From assembly GCA_018268255.1 (NCBI GenBank), contig JAFDWX010000003.1:359116-423115 (forward strand): a stretch of 64,000 nucleotides of DNA. The letters run 5' to 3'. The stretch is from Armatimonadota bacterium (lineage in GTDB: Bacteria > Armatimonadota > Fimbriimonadia > Fimbriimonadales > Fimbriimonadaceae). Below, in pieces: positions 20,401 through 28,587 of this stretch. Made by a program: the position numbers and the translations under genes. The notes under the pieces were generated by a model. That model worked only from the letters and a program-made list of their open reading frames with translations. It ran no database searches and was not told the origin of the DNA. Position 1 is the first letter of the stretch. Each line of letters starts with the position of its first letter.

Positions 20401-21441
20401 TTCTCCGGTGAGAACGTCAATTACTTTGAGAGCATTTCCCTCTGTAAACTCGCTATAGGTGCCAATATACAGGCCATCACTTGAGATGCGAATTTCCCGA
20501 ATTGGACCATCATATACTTTGTGAGATTTAGCTAGTTTTCCATCCGATCGGTTGTAGAGGTCGATATTTCCTTCGGGTGTGCAAATAAGAACATACTCCT
20601 TCTTGCTTCCCGCAAACAACGCAGACATTAACGTGTTGGGCAACTCACCTCTGGAGCCAATCGCGTGATCCCATTCGAAGAGTTTCTTGCCTGTATCGAT
20701 ATCGATCAACAGTGCCTTGTTGTCCATCCTGGTTAGAAGAGCTTGCTTTCCATCAGGTGAAACCTCAACCCAACGAACGACTGCGGAACCTTCCTGGTAT
20801 TTCGCAACTTGTTTGTGGTTGAGCGGATCCCACACTAGGGTTCGGCCATTTGACCCGACGGAGAGTAGCTTCTTTCCGTCTGGGGTAAAGGCCATGTCGA
20901 TGTAGCCACCCGGATCGCTTCCGACTTCCACCTGCTTTGCATCGAGGCCAGGAGTGCAAACATAAACGGTGCCGTTGTATGTGCAACTCGCCAATAGCTT
21001 GCTATCTGGTGAAAACTCCGCTCCAAGGTAGAAATCCTTCGCCGGGACCTCGATCGTGCTTAATAGTCTTCCTCGCCTTGCTTCCCAGATTCGAATGCGA
21101 GACTCCGACAGCGTCACCACGAACTGGCCATCTGGCGAAAACTTGACGACATCAATCGGATCAGTGTGCCCGTAAAGGACTCCCACCATCGTGAACGTTG
21201 CGATATCCCAGATTCTCGGTGCGCCTGCCCGATCATAAGTGATGAGTCTCTTGCCATCGGGAGACTCGACGATCTCCAAAATGGTGTTGTCGCTGACAAC
21301 GGGAACGAGCCGGAGGCGGCTAGGTGGTGCTGTGACGGTGGTCTGAGCCGTGTGGCCGGGCTGCAGCAGCAAGCAGAAGGCAACTGCCAGCCACAGCCCG
21401 ATCACCGCTCGCCACTGGGGCTTGCGGTTAAGTTCGCTCAT
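17476..21441 (-). CDS. Secreted WD40-repeat protein with C-terminal caspase-like (C14) domain
   Basis: 1321 residues. A signal peptide (IGLWLAVAFCLLLQPGHTAQ) leads into a long WD40-type propeller region (about residues 50-720) with units like SPDGKRLITYDRAGAPRIWD and SPDGQFVVTLSESRIRIWEA, probably two propellers. After an Ig-like linker comes the peptidase C14 domain: LYGLFVGAGDYVG, LVFFAGHGTS (catalytic His about residue 1007) and VVILDTCNSGAA (catalytic Cys about 1064). Both catalytic residues are present. A beta-rich tail follows. It is encoded 6 bp downstream of another caspase-like gene, so the two are probably expressed together. The WD40 part may bind a ligand that controls the protease. 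Confidence 0.85.
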   Translation of the reverse strand: MSELNRKPQWRAVIGLWLAVAFCLLLQPGHTAQTTVTAPPSRLRLVPVVSDNTILEIVESPDGKRLITYDRAGAPRIWDIATFTMVGVLYGHTDPIDVVKFSPDGQFVVTLSESRIRIWEARRGRLLSTIEVPAKDFYLGAEFSPDSKLLASCTYNGTVYVCTPGLDAKQVEVGSDPGGYIDMAFTPDGKKLLSVGSNGRTLVWDPLNHKQVAKYQEGSAVVRWVEVSPDGKQALLTRMDNKALLIDIDTGKKLFEWDHAIGSRGELPNTLMSALFAGSKKEYVLICTPEGNIDLYNRSDGKLAKSHKVYDGPIREIRISSDGLYIGTYSEFTEGNALKVIDVLTGEEQKLGEMAPDPMAAEFSADSKAFWIGFNDGLLRRYSFGTEKFRQGDFIGGRSISQFRPLLGSGKFWMEFSESGFGFGRSTPVGAFDQHSLESTYSAETKSGKILISTTGKFLVEYYEPTSQFSVRNLNDGKIRFLIDPGVTTTFSQNDLFVGVATYDSTLELFDTSSGKRIASKMAIGSGARSLAISNDGKLAVTDGYEDGFHILDTASGKTIASIPFPVDANAQAEVLFTPSSEKVGILRDHKFMLFDIKENKVVIFTNYGTEQPYELMELSNTGKYFLLGEPSKLLVVDADTGAPIFLDHWWNPKVKFLKNYLSSDDQSIIQVFGNQAHIYGVLGEGELGAMEMVGRQTGAAFCSNDKQILVCDDFGGVNIYDFSKSDKTAKKVGQWIIMQDNSMLVTDTEGRYDATDPSAVRGASYVFEWDGGLEPVEVSQLKSLYYEPNLLQKIFGVSKEPKRNVPALGAIKLYPTIELQPSKKDKSLIEVSLRERDEGGIGKIQVFLNGKQILTKQGTGFFVIDTKQYQPYMLPSSELPEGHGNMLQVVASNRNGDLMSRPQSIDLGVPDKLQAPEAKLYGLFVGAGDYVGSAKDLTAPPKDAEELAATIKRVASNLLPDRVEITVMTTEGQDVRPNREKVLGWFDDVATKANASDIILVFFAGHGTSRIGDQSGYYFLTPDADPSSISPGMVGVSTVSAEDLKAKLTAIHASKQVVILDTCNSGAAADSLLQADRSLGADYARAYESIKDSTGVWLLAGSAADQLSYESRNVEHGMLTYSLLEAIDKASTDGLRSTDDESYFVDIERWMTYAVGRVESLKSEVGVSGIQKPELRRSSSGSTFDVGVLKAENRGMIKLKPPMPVVIFGSFDQDEEDPARLEPELQKVLRGSTSFKLWTDIAKHPNVYRVAGTYTLKDTDLRIRVVVQRFDADQNRKNVEAFEVVGKTTSLNVICSEILTQLDQKIRLLEKARRESSPIE

Positions 21442-21447
21442 GTTGTT

Positions 21448-22383
21448 CTATTTGTTGGGGAAGAGGATGGGCAGAGCTGCTCGATCCGCAGAAGACTCGA
21501 AGCCTGGATTCTGATCGAATTGGGTATCGGATCCCTTTTCTTTGAGAGTCTTGTTTAACTGCTCAAGGAAGCTCGAAATCTCACCGTACATATCCTTCAC
21601 CGGAGTCTTGGCGTCCGCCTCCATGATGTCCAGCATCAGCATTGTGAACAAACCATGTGGGGCAACTCCCTCAAGTCCGGAGATGTCGACGGTAGGTTTG
21701 TTCTCCGCACCAGCAAACAAGAATAGGCTCTGGCCGGCGGTTGGTCGAGTGGTGGGCGCAGCTTGCTTGGGTAGAAACTTGGCAGCGTTGGCCTTCACCT
21801 TGGAAATGGCATCTTTCGCCTTGGGCTTGATGATGCCAAGTGACTTGGTTCGGACCTGAATCTCGCCATCGACGTCTCGCGACATGCCCCCGCTGTAGCA
21901 GCTATCGAAGATGAAGGTGCAATTAACACCATTGAGGGTGAGAGTTTTGGCGAGTTCACCGAAAAGATTTCCGGTCACGAGCTTCTCGTCGGCAAGGACA
22001 ATGACCTCCTGAATGCCATCAGACTCTTCCTTGTCTTCGACCTGGCCCCCGTGGCCGCTGTAGGTGAACACGATTTGGTCACCGGGCTTTGCTTTTGCGA
22101 TGAGGTCTCGCCAAGCTCCCAAAAATCCGTCGGCTGTAGCGGCCTTGTCGGTCAACAGCTTGACATTGGCGCCGTTCACGCCGAATTTGCCGGTCATCAA
22201 GTCGCGCATGGATGTCGCGTCGTTCACGCAACCCTTGAGGTCGTGGCTCTCCATTTCCCCTTTTTCGTTCTTCACCTCGGGGTAGTCGTTGATGCCAATG
22301 CAGAGGCCGTAGGTCTCTGCGAACGAAACGCATCCGAGGGCGAGGAGGCCCAAAGTCAATCCAAACTTGCGAAAATTGTTCAT
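21448..22383 (-). CDS. Secreted caspase-like (metacaspase, C14) protein
   Basis: 311 residues from the ATG at 22383, which gives a proper signal peptide (GLTLGLLALGCVSFAETYGL) and has GGAG 11 nt upstream. Open reading continues to 22431. The C14 core is clear: YGLCIGINDYP, FTYSGHGGQ (His 111) and FIFDSCYSGG (Cys 162). Bacterial metacaspases usually cleave after Lys or Arg. This one would act outside the cytoplasm. Its stop is 6 bp before the WD40-caspase gene, so the pair forms an operon of a stand-alone and a sensor-fused protease. Confidence 0.88.
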   Translation of the reverse strand: MNNFRKFGLTLGLLALGCVSFAETYGLCIGINDYPEVKNEKGEMESHDLKGCVNDATSMRDLMTGKFGVNGANVKLLTDKAATADGFLGAWRDLIAKAKPGDQIVFTYSGHGGQVEDKEESDGIQEVIVLADEKLVTGNLFGELAKTLTLNGVNCTFIFDSCYSGGMSRDVDGEIQVRTKSLGIIKPKAKDAISKVKANAAKFLPKQAAPTTRPTAGQSLFLFAGAENKPTVDISGLEGVAPHGLFTMLMLDIMEADAKTPVKDMYGEISSFLEQLNKTLKEKGSDTQFDQNPGFESSADRAALPILFPNK

Positions 22384-22575
22384 TGCGTGTGTTACTCCGA
22401 CGGTACCTGACGAACCGAGGTCGCGGACCATTTCTGTGATCTATATTCGGAGTCGAGATTGGTAGTGCTTAGGTCCCAGGGCTGAACTTACTGATTCCGC
22501 ATTTGTACTAGCCATCGCAAGTGGAGCGCCAATATCCGTCGGCGATGGATCTATCGGTTTTGATATCCTGGATGC

Positions 22576-23337
22576 ATGGCACAAATTCCCATTGCCGTTC
22601 AGTTGTATTCCGTCCGCGACCACATGGAAAAGGACGTCCCTGGCACGCTCAAGCGCGTGGCCGAACTGGGATATGCCGGAGTCGAATTCGCCGGGTACTT
22701 CAACTACTCAGCCGCGGATCTCCGCAAAATGCTCGATGATCTCGGGTTGAAATGCGAAGGCACCCACACCATGATGAGCGCGTTCGAGGATGGTGCGATC
22801 GAGCAAACACTCGCCGACCACAAAACCCTTGGTGCTCCGTTTGCGATCATCCCTTGGATTCCAGAAGAGATGCGTAACACCGTGGATGCCTGTAAAAAGA
22901 CGGGCGAAACCCTTACCGCAATCACCGAAAAGCTTCGAGGCACTGGCATCCAGACCGGATTCCATGCTCATGGTGGCGATATGGTTCCGCTGGAAGGTGG
23001 CCCCAGCGCATGGTCGGTGCTCGGCCAGCACACACCAGCTGACTTTTTGATGCAATACGATACGGCCAATGGGATGCACGGCGGTGCCGATCCAGTTGCC
23101 CCGATACTTGAATTCCCGGGGCGGGCGAAGTCGGTCCACCTTAAGGAATTTGTGGAGGAAGGCGAGGCTTCGATCATCGGCAAAGGCAAGGTGCCCTGGA
23201 AAGCCGTATTTGATGCTTGTGAGTCGGTCGGAGCCGTTGAGTGGTACGTGCTCGAAGCCGAGCAGTATGGCGGCCAGGATTCGATGGACGTCATCCGGCA
23301 GGGATTGGACGGTCTCCGAGCTCTGGGCAAACTCTGA
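22576..23337 (+). CDS. Sugar phosphate isomerase/epimerase family protein (AP-endonuclease-2 TIM barrel)
   Basis: 253 residues with the xylose-isomerase-like TIM barrel pattern: PIAVQLYSVRDHMEKDVPGT, ELGYAGVEFAGY, GFHAHGGDM, DTANGMHGGADPV, VHLKEFVEEGE and the final VLEAEQYGGQDSMDVIR. The His, Asp and Glu positions typical of the metal site are present. The substrate is not deducible. It stands alone with its own terminator. Two ATGs are close (22572 and 22576); only the second gives this frame. Confidence 0.85.
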   Translation: MAQIPIAVQLYSVRDHMEKDVPGTLKRVAELGYAGVEFAGYFNYSAADLRKMLDDLGLKCEGTHTMMSAFEDGAIEQTLADHKTLGAPFAIIPWIPEEMRNTVDACKKTGETLTAITEKLRGTGIQTGFHAHGGDMVPLEGGPSAWSVLGQHTPADFLMQYDTANGMHGGADPVAPILEFPGRAKSVHLKEFVEEGEASIIGKGKVPWKAVFDACESVGAVEWYVLEAEQYGGQDSMDVIRQGLDGLRALGKL

Positions 23338-23351
23338 GCTTTCTTGTCCAA

Positions 23352-23390
23352 CTAGGGCCGCCGAGTTTTTCTCGGCGGCCCTAGTTTTTT
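23352..23390 (+). terminator. Strong intrinsic terminator
   Basis: A perfect 14-bp stem (CTAGGGCCGCCGAG / CTCGGCGGCCCTAG) with a T5 loop and a T6 tail, 15 bp after the isomerase-like gene. Confidence 0.95.
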
Positions 23391-23454
23391 ATGACCCAAG
23401 TCAGTTGTGATAAGCTCGCTCACTCAACAACGTTAACTCCACAACCACCAGCCC

Positions 23455-24768
23455 ATGGAAAAGAGTCCGAACCTTACGCACGACGAGCCCCATCGCGACG
23501 AATTTGAGATTCGGGAGCTTTCCTCGTTACCGCCTGAGTCCCCGGCTGAGCGTCGGGCAACCAGAGTCGTTCTGAACTCCGGGTGGTTTTTCCACTGGCT
23601 AGCCCTGTACGCCTACACGTTGCCGCTCAACCTCTTCCTCAAGAACAAGTTCAATTTCACTGCCGACCAGATCGCAGCGTTCACTTTCGTGACGGGTTTT
23701 GCGTGGAATGTGAAGCCCATCGCCGGTTGGGTGTCGGATCTGGTACCGCTCCGAGGGCTTAGGCGAAAACCCTACTTTGTGGTCGGAGCAGTGTTGGCGG
23801 CCTTGACCTTTGGGATGTGCATGGTGGTTGCAGAGAGCGCTCGGAGCTTGATGATTCTCATCACCTTGGCCAATGTGGGATTGGTTTTTGTAAGTTCATC
23901 CTTAGGCGGCCTGATGGTAGAAGCTGGAAGGCGGAATTCGAGGCTCGCGGGCTTGAGTTCGGAGCGGATGGTTCTGGGGAATGTCAGTACGCTCATCGCA
24001 GGTCCGCTCGGTGGGTTTCTTGCGGGACGTTGGTTTGGTTTGACCGCAGGGGTCTGCGGCGCGTCTTGTGGGTTGTTGGTGGTGCTCGCGTGGCTCTTGC
24101 TTAAGGAGAAGCCCGTGCCGGTCGATACATTTGCCGCGAAAAGCAAGATCACGGGACAACTTCGCGATCTTGTGCGATGTCGCCCGTTTTGGTGGGCGAT
24201 GGCAATGAGTATCTTGCTCTACCTAGCTCCAGGATTCACAACCCCGCTCTTGTTTCACCAGCAGAACGACCTCAAGCTCTCGGAGCAGTTCATTGGCAAT
24301 CTCGGCCTGTTCAACGGTGGAGCAGGTATTTTCGCTGGGATGCTGTGCGTTTTGCTCAGCAAGCGATGGACGCTCCGCAAGAGCCTGTTTGTCTCGATCG
24401 CGGTTAATTCCGTTGGAACCCTTGCCTATCTCTACTACAAGAATTCGTTCAATGCATGCTGGATCGAAATGATCGGTGGGTTTTCCGTTTCGGCATCCAC
24501 GGCTGCCATGTTCGCGTTGGCCGGAATGGCCGTTCCCGAAGGAATGGAGGCCATGGCGTACTCGGTGTTGATGAGTCTCCAGAACTTCATGGTGTCCATA
24601 TCCGACGTGATCGGCTCATGGCTCTATGATCAGATTCACGTGCCCTTCCAGGGTCTGGTGTGGATCAACTCTGGATCGACCGCGTTGGTCCTCTTGATGA
24701 TTCCGCTGCTGCCAGCGATTCTGGTCGATCGTATTGATCACTCGTCTGGCGAGGCAGCAGCCGAATGA
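23455..24768 (+). CDS. MFS transporter of the folate-biopterin (BT1) type
   Basis: 437 residues with about twelve hydrophobic segments after a ~45-residue hydrophilic start. The first loop KPIAGWVSDLVPLRGLRRKP is the characteristic BT1/folate-biopterin transporter motif (KP-x-x-G-x-x-SD). These proteins import folates or related pterins in plants, cyanobacteria and trypanosomatids. The bacterial substrate is unproven. Further segments (YFVVGAVLAALTFGMCMVVA, WMAVMSILLYLAPGF-like) fit. It lies between a strong upstream terminator and a structured convergent intergenic spacer. Confidence 0.8.
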   Translation: MEKSPNLTHDEPHRDEFEIRELSSLPPESPAERRATRVVLNSGWFFHWLALYAYTLPLNLFLKNKFNFTADQIAAFTFVTGFAWNVKPIAGWVSDLVPLRGLRRKPYFVVGAVLAALTFGMCMVVAESARSLMILITLANVGLVFVSSSLGGLMVEAGRRNSRLAGLSSERMVLGNVSTLIAGPLGGFLAGRWFGLTAGVCGASCGLLVVLAWLLLKEKPVPVDTFAAKSKITGQLRDLVRCRPFWWAMAMSILLYLAPGFTTPLLFHQQNDLKLSEQFIGNLGLFNGGAGIFAGMLCVLLSKRWTLRKSLFVSIAVNSVGTLAYLYYKNSFNACWIEMIGGFSVSASTAAMFALAGMAVPEGMEAMAYSVLMSLQNFMVSISDVIGSWLYDQIHVPFQGLVWINSGSTALVLLMIPLLPAILVDRIDHSSGEAAAE

Positions 24769-24838
24769 GGGTTGGCACTGGGGGCGGAGTCCCGATTTGA
24801 ATCGGGACGAGGGCGAGGCTTCGGGCCAGAGCCAACCC
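24769..24838. other. Structured intergenic element (three-stem)
   Basis: An outer perfect stem GGGTTGGC (24769-24776) / GCCAACCC (24831-24838) encloses a perfect 9-bp hairpin GTCCCGATT / AATCGGGAC (24789-24808) and a small CGA-GGCT-TCG hairpin. It fills the space between two convergent stops. There is no T-tract, so it may be a bidirectional terminator without poly-U, or a structured RNA. Confidence 0.5.
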
Positions 24839-24841
24839 CGA

Positions 24842-25351
24842 TCACGATTTGTTCCAAGGCATCTGCTTCAGAAGAACGGTAACCGGGCAGAAACCAGTCA
24901 AGGCATCCAAGGTAAGGCCAAACAACGGGAGTCCTGCCAAATTGAACCAAACCGGATTCACTGAGTGACCCACGTAGAGGCTCGCAGCCAGTATTGTGGC
25001 AGCAACAAAATGAGCCTGTCGATCGATAGACCGGGGGCCTGGAGGGGCTTTCGCGGTGGAGAATTTCGATGCACCCCATGCACCCATTCCACCTTGTACA
25101 TTAGCGAGGTTTTTCACCTGCTTGGCAAATATCTGACAAGCAGAGGCAGACCGATGGCCGGATTGGCATACGACAGCGACTGTTCCGCCGCCTGCTACCA
25201 AGTCCTGAGGCAACGGCTTGCCCAGTGGAACGTTGATTGCCCCCGAAATGTGCCCGAGCCGGAATTCCAATGGTGTGCGTACATCCACAACGGTAACCGC
25301 TGTGCCGCTTTCGATCATCTTGTGCAGTTCGGCGACTGTAATCTCTCGCAT
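24842..25351 (-). CDS. Rhodanese-like domain protein with DUF2892-type membrane tail
   Basis: 169 residues. A rhodanese domain (ITVAELHKMIESG...VVDVRTPLEFRLGHISGAIN) carries the active-site loop CQSGHRS with Cys 62. It is followed by two hydrophobic segments (HFVAATILAASLYVGHSVNP; WFNLAGLPLFGLTLDALTGF) and GFCPVTVLLKQMPWNK, as in the DUF2892 domain of YgaP-type inner-membrane sulfurtransferases. Its likely role is persulfide transfer at the membrane. It lies 40 bp after the WD40 gene in the same direction. Confidence 0.87.
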   Translation of the reverse strand: MREITVAELHKMIESGTAVTVVDVRTPLEFRLGHISGAINVPLGKPLPQDLVAGGGTVAVVCQSGHRSASACQIFAKQVKNLANVQGGMGAWGASKFSTAKAPPGPRSIDRQAHFVAATILAASLYVGHSVNPVWFNLAGLPLFGLTLDALTGFCPVTVLLKQMPWNKS

Positions 25352-25391
25352 GGGGTCTAGCGTGTTAGAGGCTCCCCAGCGAAAGAAGGAT

Positions 25392-26318
25392 TCATGGTCG
25401 ACAAATACGGATCAGGGCAGCTGAATTCGCATCCCAGAGAGTCAAATAGCCATCGGAATCTCCCACGACAACCCGCTTTCCGTCCGGGCTGAAGGCTGTT
25501 GACTCAATTGAGGTCTTGTGCCACTCCAAAGTAGTATCTGCTCCCTCTCCAACTGGAATGAGCATGACTGCGCCGGTTCCTAGGCCAACTGCGTACTGGC
25601 TTCCATCCTTTGCCCACCGTGCAGACCACGGAAAGTCTGGGACAGTCGCATCGAATTCCCGCCATTCGTTTCCGGAGAAGGTAATGACTCGGCCCTTACC
25701 AGCGCAAACCAGAAGTGAGTGGTCATTCGAACCAAAGTCGATATCCATCACGGTGTCTTCGGCAACCCCCCACCGAAAGATGGTCTTCCCAGTCCGAATA
25801 TCGAACACTCGAACGCCACCGGGCCCACCACCCGCGACCCACTTGCGATCTGAGCTAAGGCTTAAGCAATATCCATCAGATGGCAAAGTGAAGCTGTGAA
25901 TCAACTTTCCAGATTGTGAAGACCATCCTTTGATCTTGTTGTCATAGCCGCTGGCAAAGACCTCTGCCTTATCGCCGAATTCCACTCCTGAAAGGTATGA
26001 GGTCCTTCCTGAGATGGTCCGAATCAACTGATTACGCGTGGCGGACCAGATCTTCAAAGAGCCGTCTCCACAACTGCTTGCGAGGTATTTGTTATCGTCA
26101 CTGAACGAAAGTCCGGTTATATGGCGTTTGTGGCCGCTAAGAGTTCGCAACAAGTTGCCGTCTTTGCTCCAAATCTTGATCGTGTTGTCCCATCCGCCCG
26201 TCGCGAACACCTTTCCATCTGGGCGGAAGGCAATCGCCTTGATTCCTCCCGGATGCGAGGGTGTCGGAACGGTCGAGTCGGTTTGAGCCAGCAGAAGCGT
26301 GCAAAAAATCGCGAACAT
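25392..26318 (-). CDS. Exported WD40-repeat protein
   Basis: 308 residues: a short hydrophobic start (MFAIFCTLLLAQTDS), then seven WD40-like blades such as HPGGIKAIAFRPDGKVFATG...TIKIWS, GHKRHITGLSFSDDNKYLAS and SIESTAFSPDGKRVVVGDSD. It forms one beta-propeller with no enzyme domain. It should act as an interaction scaffold outside the cytoplasm or at the membrane. The start codon faces the Lnt-like gene 26 bp away, so the two divergent promoters must lie inside the genes. Confidence 0.8.
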   Translation of the reverse strand: MFAIFCTLLLAQTDSTVPTPSHPGGIKAIAFRPDGKVFATGGWDNTIKIWSKDGNLLRTLSGHKRHITGLSFSDDNKYLASSCGDGSLKIWSATRNQLIRTISGRTSYLSGVEFGDKAEVFASGYDNKIKGWSSQSGKLIHSFTLPSDGYCLSLSSDRKWVAGGGPGGVRVFDIRTGKTIFRWGVAEDTVMDIDFGSNDHSLLVCAGKGRVITFSGNEWREFDATVPDFPWSARWAKDGSQYAVGLGTGAVMLIPVGEGADTTLEWHKTSIESTAFSPDGKRVVVGDSDGYLTLWDANSAALIRICRP

Positions 26319-26344
26319 GGTACGGCAAGTATAGCGCGAACGAA

Positions 26345-27739
26345 ATGGAGCACCATCCGTGTCAATGCTTTAAGATGGGCAGATTTGTAGCGCAATTGGC
26401 GTTGGCATTGGCTATTGCCGTGGGTGGGTTCTGCCTCGCTTTACCTCCTATCGGAATGGGGTTTATCGCCTTGCTTGCACTCGTGCCACTTCTCGTTGCG
26501 CTCCACAAGAAATCCCAAGCAGTGGCATTTGCGACTGGCGTGGCGGTGGGAATATTGACCGCCCTTGTTTTGCTTAACGCACTGCCAGGACCTCATTTCG
26601 AAGACGAGTCAACAAGATGGGTGTGGGCTGGTTTGATCTTATTCGGGGTCTATTTGGGAATGGTGTTCTCCCTGTGGGCGGGAGTAAAAACTCTTACCTG
26701 GGGAGCAATTCTTAAGACGGCGACTTTTGCAATCCTTATCGAATGGCTGACATTTGTGTATCTGCCATTCCACATAGGTCTTACGCAGTACCTATCACTG
26801 GGGATGTTGCAAATCTCAAGCGTCACCGGAATTTGGGGTGTTTCGATTCTCGTGTGGCTAGCCAACCTTTCAATCACTGCATGGTTGTGCGAAAAGAAAG
26901 TTTGGCAACCCATCGCTCTAGCCGTAGGACTAGGAACTTGGTTCTTCGGTGGCGGACTTCTTGTTCCAGGGACCGAGAACCACCCAAGTCTCAAGGTAGC
27001 CCTATATCAGCAACAGGATATCTCAGAGGAGCGTTGGGACAAATCGGCTGATTTGCTTATTTTGCCGGAGATGGCCGGGAATCAACTATTGAGGGGCTCC
27101 GACACTAAGGACTTAAAGGAGCTTTCATTGCGACAGTTACCGTTGATCACTAGCTTTGAAGATGATTTTTCGCCTAAACCACATAACGTTGCGGCGCTTT
27201 TCGCTCAAGGTCAAGAAAGTGCTCGGTATGAAAAACGCTATCTTTTTGCTGGTGAACGCCGGCTGCATACTCCTGGCACGCTGCCGGTTGCAGTACCTTT
27301 AACTTTCAAAGGCACAACGCTTCAAATTGGGTTGAATATCTGTTTCGATTCCTGTTTTCCGGCAGTCATGCGAGATACTGTAACTCAGAGCAGAGCAGAC
27401 CTGATTGCGCTCCCCACTCAAGATCCCGTAACCCCCAACGGCATTGTGCAAGCCATGCATTCCGCCTATACTCCGTTCCGATCGGCTGAATTGGGAGTGC
27501 CCATCGTGCGGGTCGATTGGACAGTTCATTCGCTCGCTACGGATTGCTTTGGCCGAATGATCGTTCCCGCCGTCTGGAAACATGGAGCGGCAACGCTCGA
27601 CGTACCTTTGGATCAGCACGAAACGATTTACCGCTCATGGGGCGACTGGTTTTTGTGGCTCTGCCTCATTGCTTTTTTGTGGCTGCACATTAGCGAAGTG
27701 GTCCACAGGTCGGCTCGAAACCTTCCTTCAGCTTCCTAG
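26345..27739 (+). CDS. Apolipoprotein N-acyltransferase-like protein
   Basis: About 464 residues: several N-terminal membrane helices (QLALALAIAVGGFCLALPPI...FIALLALVPLLVAL) followed by a nitrilase-like domain, then a last membrane segment (WFLWLCLIAFLWLHISEV). The Glu-Lys-Cys triad can be assigned: LLILPEMAGN, YEKRYLFAGE and LNICFDSCFP. Lnt adds the third acyl chain to lipoproteins. The sequence is divergent, and the nitrilase part is shorter than in E. coli Lnt. The start could be ATG 26345 or ATG 26375; neither has a good ribosome site. The stop overlaps the convergent YCII gene by 4 bp. Confidence 0.75.
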   Translation: MEHHPCQCFKMGRFVAQLALALAIAVGGFCLALPPIGMGFIALLALVPLLVALHKKSQAVAFATGVAVGILTALVLLNALPGPHFEDESTRWVWAGLILFGVYLGMVFSLWAGVKTLTWGAILKTATFAILIEWLTFVYLPFHIGLTQYLSLGMLQISSVTGIWGVSILVWLANLSITAWLCEKKVWQPIALAVGLGTWFFGGGLLVPGTENHPSLKVALYQQQDISEERWDKSADLLILPEMAGNQLLRGSDTKDLKELSLRQLPLITSFEDDFSPKPHNVAALFAQGQESARYEKRYLFAGERRLHTPGTLPVAVPLTFKGTTLQIGLNICFDSCFPAVMRDTVTQSRADLIALPTQDPVTPNGIVQAMHSAYTPFRSAELGVPIVRVDWTVHSLATDCFGRMIVPAVWKHGAATLDVPLDQHETIYRSWGDWFLWLCLIAFLWLHISEVVHRSARNLPSAS

Positions 27740-28065
27740 CTGAGTTCCCGTACAGGTCGAACTTCGATGGATCCGTGTTGAGCGGGAGGAATGTTGGCAG
27801 CGATTCGGATCGCTTCGTTGAGGTCCTTGGCATCCACCAAGTAGAAGCCGGCAAGCATCTCTTTGGTTTCAGCGAAGGGACCGTCCGTCACGGAAAGCTC
27901 GCCGTTCCTCATTCGCACGGTTGTTGCGGAATCCACGGAGTGCAGGGGTTCCGCGGCCAGGAGCTTGCCGCGATCGACAAGCTCCTGAGCGTATTCCGCG
28001 CAACATTGGTCCGGAGCCGAATGCCAGTTCTCCTTATCCAAATACACCAGGCAAAGATATTTCAT
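27736..28065 (-). CDS. YCII/DGPF-domain protein
   Basis: 109 residues, MKYLCLVYLDKENWH..., with the DGPF motif in VTDGPFAETKEMLAGFYLVD. This family of small dimeric alpha/beta barrels is found next to ECF42-type sigma factors and is proposed to work with them. Here the sigma gene lies two genes upstream. Its ATG overlaps the stop of the VOC gene (ATGA). Confidence 0.88.
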   Translation of the reverse strand: MKYLCLVYLDKENWHSAPDQCCAEYAQELVDRGKLLAAEPLHSVDSATTVRMRNGELSVTDGPFAETKEMLAGFYLVDAKDLNEAIRIAANIPPAQHGSIEVRPVRELS

Positions 28066-28508
28066 TGGGGTCCCGGGAAGTTACCATTGATGGCCCACTC
28101 GATGCCGAATTTGTCGGTGAGCATGCCGAATTTCTCTGCCCAGAAGGTCGGCGAGAATGGCATGGATACCGTGCCTCCTTCGGCGAGTCGATTGAAAACT
28201 GCCTCGCCTTGTTCGACTGTGGGATAGTTGAGGGCGATCATAAAGCCGGAGACGGGCGATTCACGTCCAGGAAAGCTGTCACTGGCATAAAGCGATGACC
28301 CTCCGGGCAACTCGAGAATCGCATTCATCACGCGCGTTTTGGCTTCTTCAGGGATGGTCATCGCATCGGGTCCATCGCACGGCATGTCGCCATAGTGCAT
28401 CTTGCTGACGACCTTTCCACCTAGAACATCCGCGTAGAAGTCCAAAGCTTCTGTACATCGTCCATCGAAAAAGAGATAGGGAATCGGCTGTAAATTTAAG
28501 TTATCCAT
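28062..28508 (-). CDS. VOC-family (PhnB/glyoxalase-like) protein
   Basis: 148 residues: LQPIPYLFFDGRCTEALDFY, then VVSKMHYGDMP, ALNYPTVEQGEAVFNRLAEG and FWAEKFGMLTDKFGIEWAIN, the typical PhnB-like 3-dmu-9_3-mt fold. The metal ligands are not obvious, as is usual in this subgroup. It is between the ECF42 sigma gene and the DGPF gene and overlaps the latter by 4 bp. Confidence 0.88.
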   Translation of the reverse strand: MDNLNLQPIPYLFFDGRCTEALDFYADVLGGKVVSKMHYGDMPCDGPDAMTIPEEAKTRVMNAILELPGGSSLYASDSFPGRESPVSGFMIALNYPTVEQGEAVFNRLAEGGTVSMPFSPTFWAEKFGMLTDKFGIEWAINGNFPGPQ

Positions 28509-28587
28509 CGTCGTGTTCTCACTGAAGCTCCAGAATGGGTGCTTACATGAGAGTGTCTTCTGAGATTTCGTTAAATCGACAACGTGC

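Noticed and set aside
24769..24838. An integron attC-like site
   Set aside because: The ends do not match the RYYYAAC / GTTRRRY core pattern.
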